IMG/VR virus record: IMGVR_UViG_3300044995_000370 | Coordinates: 1 to 21,501 of that record | Reading direction: 5' to 3' (one strand) | DNA length: 21,501 bases | From: a virus | Part shown: positions 14,078 to 21,393 of the stretch, one piece after another | How positions within the stretch are numbered: the first letter of the stretch is position 1 | How the letters are laid out: each line of letters opens with the position of its first letter | Translations under genes and position numbers: made by a program | Notes under the pieces: model-generated | Databases searched by the model: none | Told to the model about the DNA's origin: nothing | Seen by the model: only the letters and a program-made list of their open reading frames with translations

Positions 14078-15016
14078 ATGGCGCTGCAACTTTACGAGCA
14101 CACTGACACCGGAGCACCTGCGGCCAACGCGCGCGTGATAAGCGTGCTGCGCGCGTGTCTGGTCAACGGCTACGGTTCAAAAGCTGCGGCCGGATGGTCG
14201 GAGGATTTCACCGGTGCAAACAAAGCGGTGTTCAAGATGCCCGCGACAGCCCCACGGCGACTTCACTTACGACTTGAAGTGTACAACAGCAACGCAACAC
14301 GCTGGAACGGTTACGTGGACATGTCGGACATAGACACCGGCACTTTCAGGTTCTTCAACGGTGACTATAGCTGCTACGACCAGACCACAGCCACAGGTTG
14401 GAAAGTGCTCGCGGATGACAAGACGGTTATTTGGATTCCACGTCATACTGATAATACTTGGCGGTTTTTCTATTTCGGTTACTTGCGAGATGAAGCGCCG
14501 GGTGACTTAAATCACGCTTGGTGTGGAGGCAATCAAGGTCTGGCGGGCTATCCGTCCACGGTAGGTGCATTCTGGCCGATACATTCGAGCTACAACCCGT
14601 GGGGCAATGCTGTCTATGGGCAACTGCTCGGGCCTTACGGCGAGTCGCTGGGTTCTACGGTCTATGCCATTGGGACGTCGATGATGGGAACGACCGGAGA
14701 CAGCCAGAGAAACAATCAAGAAAACACACGCCTTCCAGGGGCTCCCCCCAGCAATGGCGTCTATCAATTCGCGCGAATGCCAATTACCGAAGCGGGCGAC
14801 AGTTACACGCCTTGTGTGCTGCGCGGCAACTTGCGCGGACTAGTATGGCCTTGTCACCGCTACTCGACCTTAACTAACGGTTTGACCATCTCCGGTGTCG
14901 GCCAATACAGCGGGTTTACTATTAAGATTTTGAAAGAAGTGAAAGCCTGTGACAACAGCTACACGACATCCGAAAGCAATACGTTTGCTTTGGGTCTGGT
15001 AATCGGAGACACTTGA
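14078..15016 (+). CDS. Imported virion structural protein (HTDTGAP type)
   Basis: A 312-residue protein with ordinary start. Residues about 3-15 (LQLYEHTDTGAPA) and 27-41 (CLVNGYGSKAAAGWS) match a conserved N-terminal pattern of virion proteins found in many phages, usually in the tail region. The middle is rich in aromatic residues, Asn and Gly (YDQTTATGWKVLAD, WRFFYFGYLRDEA), with the look of a beta-rich surface protein. The DNA differs from its neighbours: one hand-counted 60-base line is 48% GC, compared with more than 70% in adjacent genes. It uses AGA, TTA and AAT codons and has a Shine-Dalgarno sequence. A role in host recognition is an inference. Confidence 0.7.
   Translation: MALQLYEHTDTGAPAANARVISVLRACLVNGYGSKAAAGWSEDFTGANKAVFKMPATAPRRLHLRLEVYNSNATRWNGYVDMSDIDTGTFRFFNGDYSCYDQTTATGWKVLADDKTVIWIPRHTDNTWRFFYFGYLRDEAPGDLNHAWCGGNQGLAGYPSTVGAFWPIHSSYNPWGNAVYGQLLGPYGESLGSTVYAIGTSMMGTTGDSQRNNQENTRLPGAPPSNGVYQFARMPITEAGDSYTPCVLRGNLRGLVWPCHRYSTLTNGLTISGVGQYSGFTIKILKEVKACDNSYTTSESNTFALGLVIGDT
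15005..15008 (+). promoter_or_regulatory. Shine-Dalgarno GGAG of the hybrid gene
   Basis: GGAG lies 9 bases before the ATG at 15018, overlapping the end of the imported gene. It shows that the two genes were probably a transcriptional pair where they came from. Confidence 0.6.
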
Positions 15017-15017
15017 A

Positions 15018-15446
15018 ATGCCTGATGCCGCCAACGACCGCTGTCCGGTTCTGGGTTTTGTCCCCAAGAAACCTTGGATTGCGTTTAAAATCAACAGCGA
15101 GCCGTTTGCTTTAGGCAGCTTGGACGCGACGGTGGGCAATCCGGCTCCCAGCTTGAAACTGAAAGCCGGACGCTGGCCGGTGCGCCTCGCCGTCAAGTCG
15201 GGCGCGCGGACGGTGAAGGTGGACCTGCGCCAACCCGACGCCACGGCAGCGAGGCCGGTGTTGCGCGTGAAGGCCAACCCGGACATCGGGCTGGCCGCCG
15301 ACGTGTCGGCCACGGCGGGCGCGGCGACGGACTGGCAAACGGTGACGCTCAATTTCACCGCCACGGCGGACGGTGGGGTGCGCGTGGAATTGGAGAACCC
15401 CGACCCGGAAAAGCCGTGCTGGTTTGACAATCTGGTGCTGACATGA
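15018..15446 (+). CDS. Hybrid gene with beta-sandwich-like protein
   Basis: A 142-residue protein of unknown function. The first 35 residues (PVLGFVPKKPWIAFKINSE) are encoded by DNA of moderate GC with AT-rich codons, continuous with the imported gene, whereas from about base 15115 the GC and codon use return to those of the phage. The latter part has beta-strand rhythm (GRWPVRLAVKSGARTVKVDL, WQTVTLNFTATADGGVRVEL) and ends in WFDNLVLT, typical for carbohydrate-binding-type or jelly-roll modules. It overlaps the next gene at ATGA. The composition change marks a probable recombination joint within the gene. Confidence 0.55.
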   Translation: MPDAANDRCPVLGFVPKKPWIAFKINSEPFALGSLDATVGNPAPSLKLKAGRWPVRLAVKSGARTVKVDLRQPDATAARPVLRVKANPDIGLAADVSATAGAATDWQTVTLNFTATADGGVRVELENPDPEKPCWFDNLVLT

Positions 15447-15715
15447 GCCGGCCCGTCCCACGCCCCGATTGGCGCGCCCTGGCCGCCGAACTGGCGGCCG
15501 CCCTTGAACGGCTCGACCGCGCCTATGTGAGCGACAATCTGGACCCCTCGACGCACTCGCCGCGGCGGCCCGATTGGATCGCGGGGCCGCTCGCCCGGTT
15601 CCGGGCCGCGCGGGCGGCCGACCGCCGGGGCCGCGCGGGTCCATCGTTTTCCGCAAACGCCGACGACACGCGCCGGCGGCGCCTTGAGCCATGCCTGATT
15701 TCAGCCAGCAGTTGA
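15443..15715 (+). CDS. Small charged unknown protein
   Basis: A 90-residue protein that starts within the preceding stop (ATGAG) and overlaps the next gene by 25 bases. Residues about 8-30 form a helix (DWRALAAELAAALERLDRAY); the rest is Arg/Pro/Ala-rich and probably disordered. A family is not recognised. The tight overlap on the 5' side supports translation, but its C-terminus lies in the start of the DUF2163-type gene, so the 3' part may be under double constraint or it may not be a true gene. Confidence 0.4.
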   Translation: MSRPVPRPDWRALAAELAAALERLDRAYVSDNLDPSTHSPRRPDWIAGPLARFRAARAADRRGRAGPSFSANADDTRRRRLEPCLISASS

Positions 15716-17823
15716 GCGGCGCGCCCGTCTGGGGCCGGCGGGTGAGTTTCACCTTCTGGCTGCACGGCGCGCCGGTGGTCGAGCTGGACCCGCCCAATCC
15801 CCTGGCCGGGTACGTGCTCCTCGCTGTGCCGCCGGATTGGCAGCGCGCCCTCGAGCTGCGCCTGGAACTGCCCGTGCCCGTCACCGCCGGCCTGACCGCG
15901 CGCGAGACCCGCGCGCCGCGCGCGGAGACCCTGCGCGCCGAGCTGCTCTATGACGCGGTGCTGGGCGGACGCGCCTGGAATACCTTGCGCGACCAGCTCC
16001 AACACCTGGCCGACCAGGCGGTCATCCTGCCCGCCTGGCCCCTGGCCGTGCCCGGGGCCGCATTCAATCCGGCCGTGCATTGTTCGGGCGGCATTCTGTG
16101 CGGCTGGAAGGATGACGGCTCGGGCCTGACGGCGCTGCCCGCCGAGCAATTTGAGGCGTCCGCCCACGATTGGGTGGCCCCCGGGCTCATGGGGACCCTC
16201 GAGATCGAACGGGCCAGCCTGATCGGGGCGGACGCCACGCGCCTCCGCCTCCGCCTCACCGAGGACAGCCCGGCCGAATACGCGCTGCGGCCGCCCGCGC
16301 TCCCCTGGGACACCGGCCCGGCGCTCAACGACACGACCACCCCGCGCCTCTTCCCGCTGGCGCTGGAATTCGGCCGCCGCCTCGAGCCGGAATTGCCCGA
16401 GGTGGAAATCACCCGCCGCACCTACGGCCCCGGCCGCCGCCGCGCCCTCGAGTACTATCCGCAATGGCCCCGGCGCGGCCTGGCCGCCGAGGTGGTGCTC
16501 TCCTCGCCCGTCGAGCTGGCCCGCCTGATCGCCTGGTGGCAAGCCGCCGCCGGCCCGGCCGAGCCGCACTACGTGCCCTGGCCGCCCCAGGTCACGCACC
16601 TGGCGGCGGATGCGGCCAGCGGGGCCACGCAACTGACCCTGGCCGATCCCGAGGCCCTGGGCGAGTTCCGCTGGCTGGCGCTGCTGCGCCCGGAGCGCAC
16701 GGAGATCGTCCGGGTGCTCTCGCTCTCCGGGCCCACGGCCACACTCAACGACCCCCTCGCCCAAGCCTGGCCCGCCGCCTGGACGGTCGTGGCGCTGGCC
16801 CTCCTGGCGCGGCATCGGGATACCGAACTGCGCCTCCGGTGCGAGGCCCCGGGCCTGGCCCGGGCGGCGCTGGCCTGGACCGAAGTCCCCGAGGAATACC
16901 AGCCCGCCAGCGTCGAGACGCGCCAGGTCACCCTCGGCCGCGCGCCGGTCACGGCCTGGCTCTACACCTTCACGCGCGACGCCTTCGGGCAGCAGCAGGC
17001 CGAGCGCTTCACCAGCTACGAGCGCGATTTGACCGTGGCCGGCATGGATTACCGCGCGCACCCCATCGCGCACACGGAGTTTCGCGCCTCGCTCGAGATG
17101 CAGAGCGACGAGATCACCCTGCGCGCGCGGCGGCTCGAATGTTTCGAGGCCTTTTTGCCCGGGCGCTTGACCCACCGGTTGTACCTCGAGATCGCCGAAT
17201 GCACCGTCACCGGCGGCGGCCAGGGCGCGAATGCGCAGCCGCGCTGGCGCGGCGAGGTGGTGCGGGTCGAGTTCGAGGGGCCGTTTGCCCAGGTGACCTG
17301 CCGCGGGCAATGGGCCCTGCTGGACCGCCCCGTGCCGCGCTTGCTCATCCAACCGCAGTGCAATCACACCGTTTTCGACGCCCGCTGCGGCTTGAACCGG
17401 CTGGACTGGACCTTCAGCGCCACCTGGGTCAGCGCGTCCGGCGCCACGGTCACGGCCGGCAACTGGTCGCGCGCCGGCGGCCTGCCGGCCGGGTTCGGGG
17501 CCGCCCATTACTTCGCCCTGGGCTACCTCGAACGCCCCTCCGGCGAGCGCTTGCCCATCCTCGACAGCACCGCGCTCGCCTCGGGGCAAATCACGCTCAC
17601 GCTCGACCGCGCTCCGGCCTCGGCATGGAGCAGCGCCGAGCCGCTCCAAGTGGTGCCCGGGTGCGACGGCCGCCGGGAAACCTGCCAGGCCTGGCACGCC
17701 ACCAATAATCCCGAGGGCAAATTCGACAACTGGGCGCGCTTCGGCGGCTTCCCCTGGGTGCCCGCCAAGAACCCCGCCTTCACGCCGCCCAAACGCACCA
17801 ATCTCCCCCAGGGCAAAAAATGA
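15691..17823 (+). CDS. Tail hub/baseplate protein, DUF2163 + BR0599 type
   Basis: A 710-residue minor tail protein expected to form part of the tail tip hub, as in gene transfer agents and D3112-like siphophages. Residues about 1-400 form a domain I do not recognise, with hydrophobic strands and two Cys (131, 137). Residues about 425-555 (FTRDAFGQQQAERFTSYERDL-like start, 'RARRLECFEAFLPG', 'WRGEVVRVEFEGPFAQVTC') fit DUF2163. Residues about 555-690 carry the BR0599 signature: C557, C566, C658, C665 and FGGFPWVP with NP (684-694). The next gene overlaps the stop (ATGA) and encodes a peptidase, the order typical of this module. Confidence 0.75.
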   Translation: MPDFSQQLSGAPVWGRRVSFTFWLHGAPVVELDPPNPLAGYVLLAVPPDWQRALELRLELPVPVTAGLTARETRAPRAETLRAELLYDAVLGGRAWNTLRDQLQHLADQAVILPAWPLAVPGAAFNPAVHCSGGILCGWKDDGSGLTALPAEQFEASAHDWVAPGLMGTLEIERASLIGADATRLRLRLTEDSPAEYALRPPALPWDTGPALNDTTTPRLFPLALEFGRRLEPELPEVEITRRTYGPGRRRALEYYPQWPRRGLAAEVVLSSPVELARLIAWWQAAAGPAEPHYVPWPPQVTHLAADAASGATQLTLADPEALGEFRWLALLRPERTEIVRVLSLSGPTATLNDPLAQAWPAAWTVVALALLARHRDTELRLRCEAPGLARAALAWTEVPEEYQPASVETRQVTLGRAPVTAWLYTFTRDAFGQQQAERFTSYERDLTVAGMDYRAHPIAHTEFRASLEMQSDEITLRARRLECFEAFLPGRLTHRLYLEIAECTVTGGGQGANAQPRWRGEVVRVEFEGPFAQVTCRGQWALLDRPVPRLLIQPQCNHTVFDARCGLNRLDWTFSATWVSASGATVTAGNWSRAGGLPAGFGAAHYFALGYLERPSGERLPILDSTALASGQITLTLDRAPASAWSSAEPLQVVPGCDGRRETCQAWHATNNPEGKFDNWARFGGFPWVPAKNPAFTPPKRTNLPQGKK

Positions 17824-18335
17824 ACCCGACCGCTCCCGCCGCTCCCGCCGCTCCCCGGTGCGACCCGGAGGCGCTCGCCCGCGCCGCCGAGGCCTGGGCC
17901 GGCACGCCCTTTGCCCCCAATTCCTGCCGTCGCGGCGCCGGCGTGTGTTGTCACCAGCTCCTGGGCGCGATCTACCGCGAAGCGGGATGGCTGCCGGACC
18001 TGCCGCCCTTGCCGCCCGGCTCCCCGGCGCACGCCCGCGCCGGCCAATCCAGCCCGATGCTCGATTGGCTGCTGGGCCCGGGCCTGCGCTGGTTCCTCCC
18101 CCTGGCCCGCCCCGACGATTTACGTGCCGGCGACCTCTTGCTGGTCCGCCACGGTCACGTGCCGCACCACCTGGCCCTCGTGCTCCCGGAGGGCCGGGTG
18201 GTGCATGTGTCTCCCCATCACGGCGTCGTCCTCCTGCCCGTCTTGCCCCGGCGATGGCGCGCCGCCATCTCCCACGCCTTCCGACCGCGCGCGGCCGTCC
18301 CGGAGGGCGTCCACCTGGCCGCCGCCCTGGCATGA
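17820..18335 (+). CDS. NlpC/P60-like tail peptidase
   Basis: A 171-residue protein likely to cut peptidoglycan during entry, located at the tail tip. The pattern GVCCHQLLGAIYREAG (residues 41-56) is the Cys motif of NlpC/P60 enzymes, where 'G.(D/C)C..L....YREAG' carries the nucleophile, here C44. 'PDDLRAGDLLLVR' (98-110) and HHLALVL (116-122) give the His (H117) and VVHVS the third position. The segment between is shorter than in the longer family members, as in gene transfer agent and siphophage versions. It starts on the hub gene's stop; the N-terminus has a small Pro/Ala repeat. The peptidase substrate is not predictable. Confidence 0.78.
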   Translation: MNPTAPAAPAAPRCDPEALARAAEAWAGTPFAPNSCRRGAGVCCHQLLGAIYREAGWLPDLPPLPPGSPAHARAGQSSPMLDWLLGPGLRWFLPLARPDDLRAGDLLLVRHGHVPHHLALVLPEGRVVHVSPHHGVVLLPVLPRRWRAAISHAFRPRAAVPEGVHLAAALA

Positions 18336-18523
18336 GCAAATCCAGCATCAAACCCGAAACGCTGGACGAGACCACGCTCGAAGCCGAGGAGCTGGCCACG
18401 CACCAGGAGAATGTGCCCCTGCCCTGGTTGGCCGGCACCCGCAAGATCGCCGTGCGCTGGCTCGATAACGCCCTCGACCAGCGCACCGAGCAAGCCCCCG
18501 ACGACCGCCCGCAGAAGAAGTGA
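18332..18523 (+). CDS. Small 63-residue unknown protein
   Basis: A 63-residue protein overlapping the peptidase stop (ATGA) and ending 5 bases before the likely start of the tail-tip gene. It is acidic at the start (ETLDETTLEAEELATHQ), then PWLAGTRKIAVRWLDNALDQ, and a charged end; there is no signal or membrane segment. I do not recognise a family. Its place in the chain suggests a minor tail or assembly function. Confidence 0.6.
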   Translation: MSKSSIKPETLDETTLEAEELATHQENVPLPWLAGTRKIAVRWLDNALDQRTEQAPDDRPQKK

Positions 18524-18528
18524 CCCCT

Positions 18529-21051
18529 ATGGGCAAATCCGAGTCCGGCGCCAAATCCTACAATTACTACGGCACCCTCGTGGCCGCCATCTGCGCCGGG
18601 CCCGTGGACCAGTTGCACGCGGTGATTGTGGACGGCAAGTCCATCGTGGACTGCGATCCGCCGGTCACCCGCGGCGCCCAGCCCTACACCGTGCTGACCG
18701 GGTTGGTCGAAGCCAAATACCTCCATCGGCGCGGCCAAATGCTCATCTACTGGGGCACCGACGACCAGACGCCGCCCGCCCAATTCACCAGCGGCGTCAT
18801 CGCCCATCACCCCAACTACCGCGGCGTCGCCCTGTGGATCGCCAGCGGTCTGCTCTTCGGCCGCGAACGCACCACCGCGCCCAACGTCGAGATCATCGTC
18901 AGCCGCAAGCCCGTGGCGCCGGTCTCCCTCGTGCCGGCCGCCCACAACACCCTCGAGGACGGCCAGTGTAACCCGGTCGCCGCCCTGGCCGAGCTGATGA
19001 CCCATTGGCACGGCTTGGGCCTGCCGGAAAGCGCCTTTGCCGCGGCCGATTGGCAGGCCGCCGCGGCCTGGTGCGCTGCCAACCCGGCGCGCTATTATTG
19101 CTCGCCGTTGCTCCATGTACAGGGCGAGGCCCGGCGTGCCTGTCGCGAGCTGCTCGCGCTCTTTGACGGCGCCCTGTACTGGACCGCGGACGGCAAGATC
19201 GGACTGCGCTTGCTCAAGCCGGGCGACGCCCCGCCCGACTTGCCCACGCTCGACGCCCCCTTGCTGGCCGAGCGCGCCCGCATCGAATGCGGCGGATGGC
19301 CCGAGGTCCCCACCAGCCTGACCCTCCGCTACCCGGACCGCGCGGCGCAGTACAAATCGCGCGAAATCCGCCTCGCCCATCCCCTGGCCTGGCGCGCCCG
19401 CGACGGCGTCCCCCGGGAAGAGGCTCAGGAAACCCCGCATGTCACCCGCGCCGATCAGGCGGCCGCCCTGGCCGCCGATTGGCTCCGCCGCGCCCACCGC
19501 CCGGCCGGCCGCATCCAAATCTCCGTCCGCCGCCCCCACGCGCTCCACCTGACCCCCGGGAGCAAATGCTGGGTGGATATTGACCCGGAGCCGGGCGGGA
19601 CCGGTCTCGCGCAACTCTGCCTCATCCAGGAGCGCCGCGAGGAAGACCAGGGGCCGGTCAAATTGAACTTGATCCCGGACACCACCGTCGCCGCAGTCCC
19701 CTACGCCCCGCAATTCCTTTCCCCGCCGCCCCAGGCGCCCTCTTGCCCCGGCCTCGACGCCGCCCGCGCCCTCGCCATCCCGTTGTCCCCCAAATTCACC
19801 GTCCGCCCCAGCATCGCCATCCTCGCCCCGCGACCGGACGAATCCGTGATCGGCTTCCGCGCCTTCTTCGCCCTCGATACGGACCACGACGGAAACCTCG
19901 ACGAGGAAGACTGGGCGGACCTGGGCGCGAGCATCGGCTTCGCCTGCCGGCTCACCCTGGATACGGATGCCGCCGAAGACGCCACCACCCTCCGTCTCAC
20001 CCTCACCGACGGACCGGACAGCCCCGATGCCTACCTGGCCGGGCGCCTGCCCGATAACGCGCGCGACGCGGAACAGGATCGGTTGCTGCTGATCCTGGCC
20101 AACCGCGATGCCCAAGGCAGGGTCAAGATCACCAGCGGCCTGCCGGAGCTGGAAATCCTCAGCGTCGTCACCCGTACCGCCGTGGACGCGGACACCCACG
20201 ACTACACCTGCTTGCGTGGGCGCTGGGGCACCACGCCGCGATCCTGGACGGCCGCCCAACCGCCCGCCGCCTATATCCTGCCCGCCGACAACCTCAAAGC
20301 CTGGACACACCCCCTGCTGACCGAGCTGATGATGACCGGGGGCGCCGGCTACTTGCGGCTGGTGGCCTACAATGCCCTGGCGGAAGACACCGGCCCGCGC
20401 CCGCAAATCAGCTTCCTTTACCCGACGGCCTACAACGTAGCCCCGGTGATCGTCTGGACCAGCCCCAGCGACGGCCCCCCGGACAACGGCCAGGGCACCG
20501 CGGACCCGACCACCGGCCTCTATACCCCGAACCTCACGATCACCGACTCGAACGGCGATCTGGTGCAGGTGCGCATCGTCAGCCAGCTCAGCAACGGGTC
20601 CGGTTACACCGAGCGCCACAGAGTGGACCTCGCGCCCGCCTCCTCCTACACCTTCTCGGCCGCCCTGACCTTCGCCCTGGGCAGCCACAGCCTCATTGTC
20701 ACCGCCCGGGACCGGGCCGGCTACACCACCGTCTCCCAGCGCACCATCGCGCGCACCGCGCCCGGAGGCATTGCCCCGCCCACCTTCAATCCCCCCTCGG
20801 GGGCCGACTTCACCAGCCAGCGATTGGTCACCCTCACGGTATCCGCTCCGGCTGACCAGGTCCAATGGGCCGTCACCCCCTTGGGATCGAACGAGCCCAC
20901 GTCCTGGCCCAATACCTCCTCCCCGGGCACCACCCAGGTCCAGATCACCCTCACCAGCACCAAGCGCATCTGGGCCCGCGGCCGTGACAGCACCACCAGC
21001 ACCACCGGCCCCTCCGCCTACGCAGACTACGAGAAACTCGACAACCGCTGA
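18529..21051 (+). CDS. Tail tip/central fibre protein (J-like) with modular C-terminus
   Basis: About 840 residues. The start at 18529 is preferred to the upstream GTG at 18520 because MGKSESGAKSYNYYGTLVAAICAGP is a typical beginning for phage tail-tip proteins ('..AKSYNYYG....GPVD'). Residues 1-370 form the tip domain. An EF-hand-like loop, DTDHDGNLDEED (about residues 450-461), has the spacing D-x-D-x-D-G. Residues about 640-745 look like an Ig-like domain ('SLIVTARDRAGYTT'), and about 750-835 like the chitobiase/hexosaminidase C-terminal domain (PPTFNPPSGADFTSQ, IWARGRDST). The role in host contact is inferred. It is the last gene of the phage block. Confidence 0.75.
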   Translation: MGKSESGAKSYNYYGTLVAAICAGPVDQLHAVIVDGKSIVDCDPPVTRGAQPYTVLTGLVEAKYLHRRGQMLIYWGTDDQTPPAQFTSGVIAHHPNYRGVALWIASGLLFGRERTTAPNVEIIVSRKPVAPVSLVPAAHNTLEDGQCNPVAALAELMTHWHGLGLPESAFAAADWQAAAAWCAANPARYYCSPLLHVQGEARRACRELLALFDGALYWTADGKIGLRLLKPGDAPPDLPTLDAPLLAERARIECGGWPEVPTSLTLRYPDRAAQYKSREIRLAHPLAWRARDGVPREEAQETPHVTRADQAAALAADWLRRAHRPAGRIQISVRRPHALHLTPGSKCWVDIDPEPGGTGLAQLCLIQERREEDQGPVKLNLIPDTTVAAVPYAPQFLSPPPQAPSCPGLDAARALAIPLSPKFTVRPSIAILAPRPDESVIGFRAFFALDTDHDGNLDEEDWADLGASIGFACRLTLDTDAAEDATTLRLTLTDGPDSPDAYLAGRLPDNARDAEQDRLLLILANRDAQGRVKITSGLPELEILSVVTRTAVDADTHDYTCLRGRWGTTPRSWTAAQPPAAYILPADNLKAWTHPLLTELMMTGGAGYLRLVAYNALAEDTGPRPQISFLYPTAYNVAPVIVWTSPSDGPPDNGQGTADPTTGLYTPNLTITDSNGDLVQVRIVSQLSNGSGYTERHRVDLAPASSYTFSAALTFALGSHSLIVTARDRAGYTTVSQRTIARTAPGGIAPPTFNPPSGADFTSQRLVTLTVSAPADQVQWAVTPLGSNEPTSWPNTSSPGTTQVQITLTSTKRIWARGRDSTTSTTGPSAYADYEKLDNR

Positions 21052-21065
21052 CCCGGCGGCAAAGC

Positions 21066-21086
21066 GGCGGCCGCAGTGACGCCGCC
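21066..21086 (+). terminator. Possible weak transcript-end hairpin
   Basis: GGCGGC pairs with GCCGCC around a 9-base loop, 14 bases after the tail-tip stop. Only GC-rich sequence follows; the T run is about 38 bases farther on, so intrinsic termination is not clear. Confidence 0.25.
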
Positions 21087-21198
21087 CCGCCGCCGCCACA
21101 TCGCGGGCCAGATTAGCGAGCTGTTTTTTTGTGAGTGGGGCTGCCCCCCCCAGCCTGCCAATCAATGCCCCCTGCCCGAATCGGTCCGCTGACCGTGT

Positions 21199-21204
21199 TA
21201 CAAT
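21199..21204 (+). promoter_or_regulatory. Possible -10 element TACAAT
   Basis: TACAAT is a near-consensus -10 hexamer. The -35 region holds the CGGTC/GACCG inverted repeat rather than a TTGACA-like box, so it would need an activator. It would direct transcription towards the permease gene starting at 21394. Confidence 0.3.
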
Positions 21205-21269
21205 TAGCTGCACAAATACCCAACGCCCCCGCCTCAACCCATCGCGTGGCAACCCATCCCCCGATCTAC

Positions 21270-21337
21270 TTTCCCGCCGCTTCCCTACCCATTTCACGAC
21301 TTCGGCACGACCCTTTTCACGACTTTTGCGCGTTTAC
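21270..21337 (+). repeat. Tandem 22-23-base sites, Mu end-like
   Basis: Three similarly spaced sites start at 21270, 21292 and 21315. The last two share TTTCACGACTT exactly and continue with a GC(A/G)CG core; the first is degenerate (TTTCCCGCC). TTTCACGA-N4-TGCG in the third site resembles Mu transposase-binding site R2. They could be the right end of a transposable phage or operators for the downstream gene. Confidence 0.4.
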
Positions 21338-21393
21338 ACCGCTCGCTGCGCGATTGAACCGCCCGGCGCCTGCCCTGCCCCACCCCGCGCGCC

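Larger units (their letters stand above)
21052..21393. other. 342-base end-of-block gap
   Basis: No credible gene. Contents in order: a GGCGGC/GCCGCC hairpin (21066-21086), a run of seven T (21124-21130) with no adjacent stem, eight C (21144-21151), a 5-bp inverted repeat CGGTC/GACCG (21182-21195), a TACAAT hexamer, then tandem sites with TTTCACGACTT. The phage-host or phage-neighbour boundary probably lies here. The T run followed by the C run is not a standard terminator. Confidence 0.6.

Noticed and set aside
14078-15016. Diversity-generating retroelement target in the imported virion gene
   Set aside because: No reverse transcriptase, template repeat or adenine-rich variable repeat is seen in the window.
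21124-21130. Intrinsic terminator at the T run
   Set aside because: No stable stem lies directly upstream; the nearest GC hairpin is about 38 bases away.
15523-21297. Minus-strand frame of about 1900 codons opposite the tail-tip genes
   Set aside because: The plus-strand genes below it have recognisable domains; the antisense frame is low-complexity and GC-driven.
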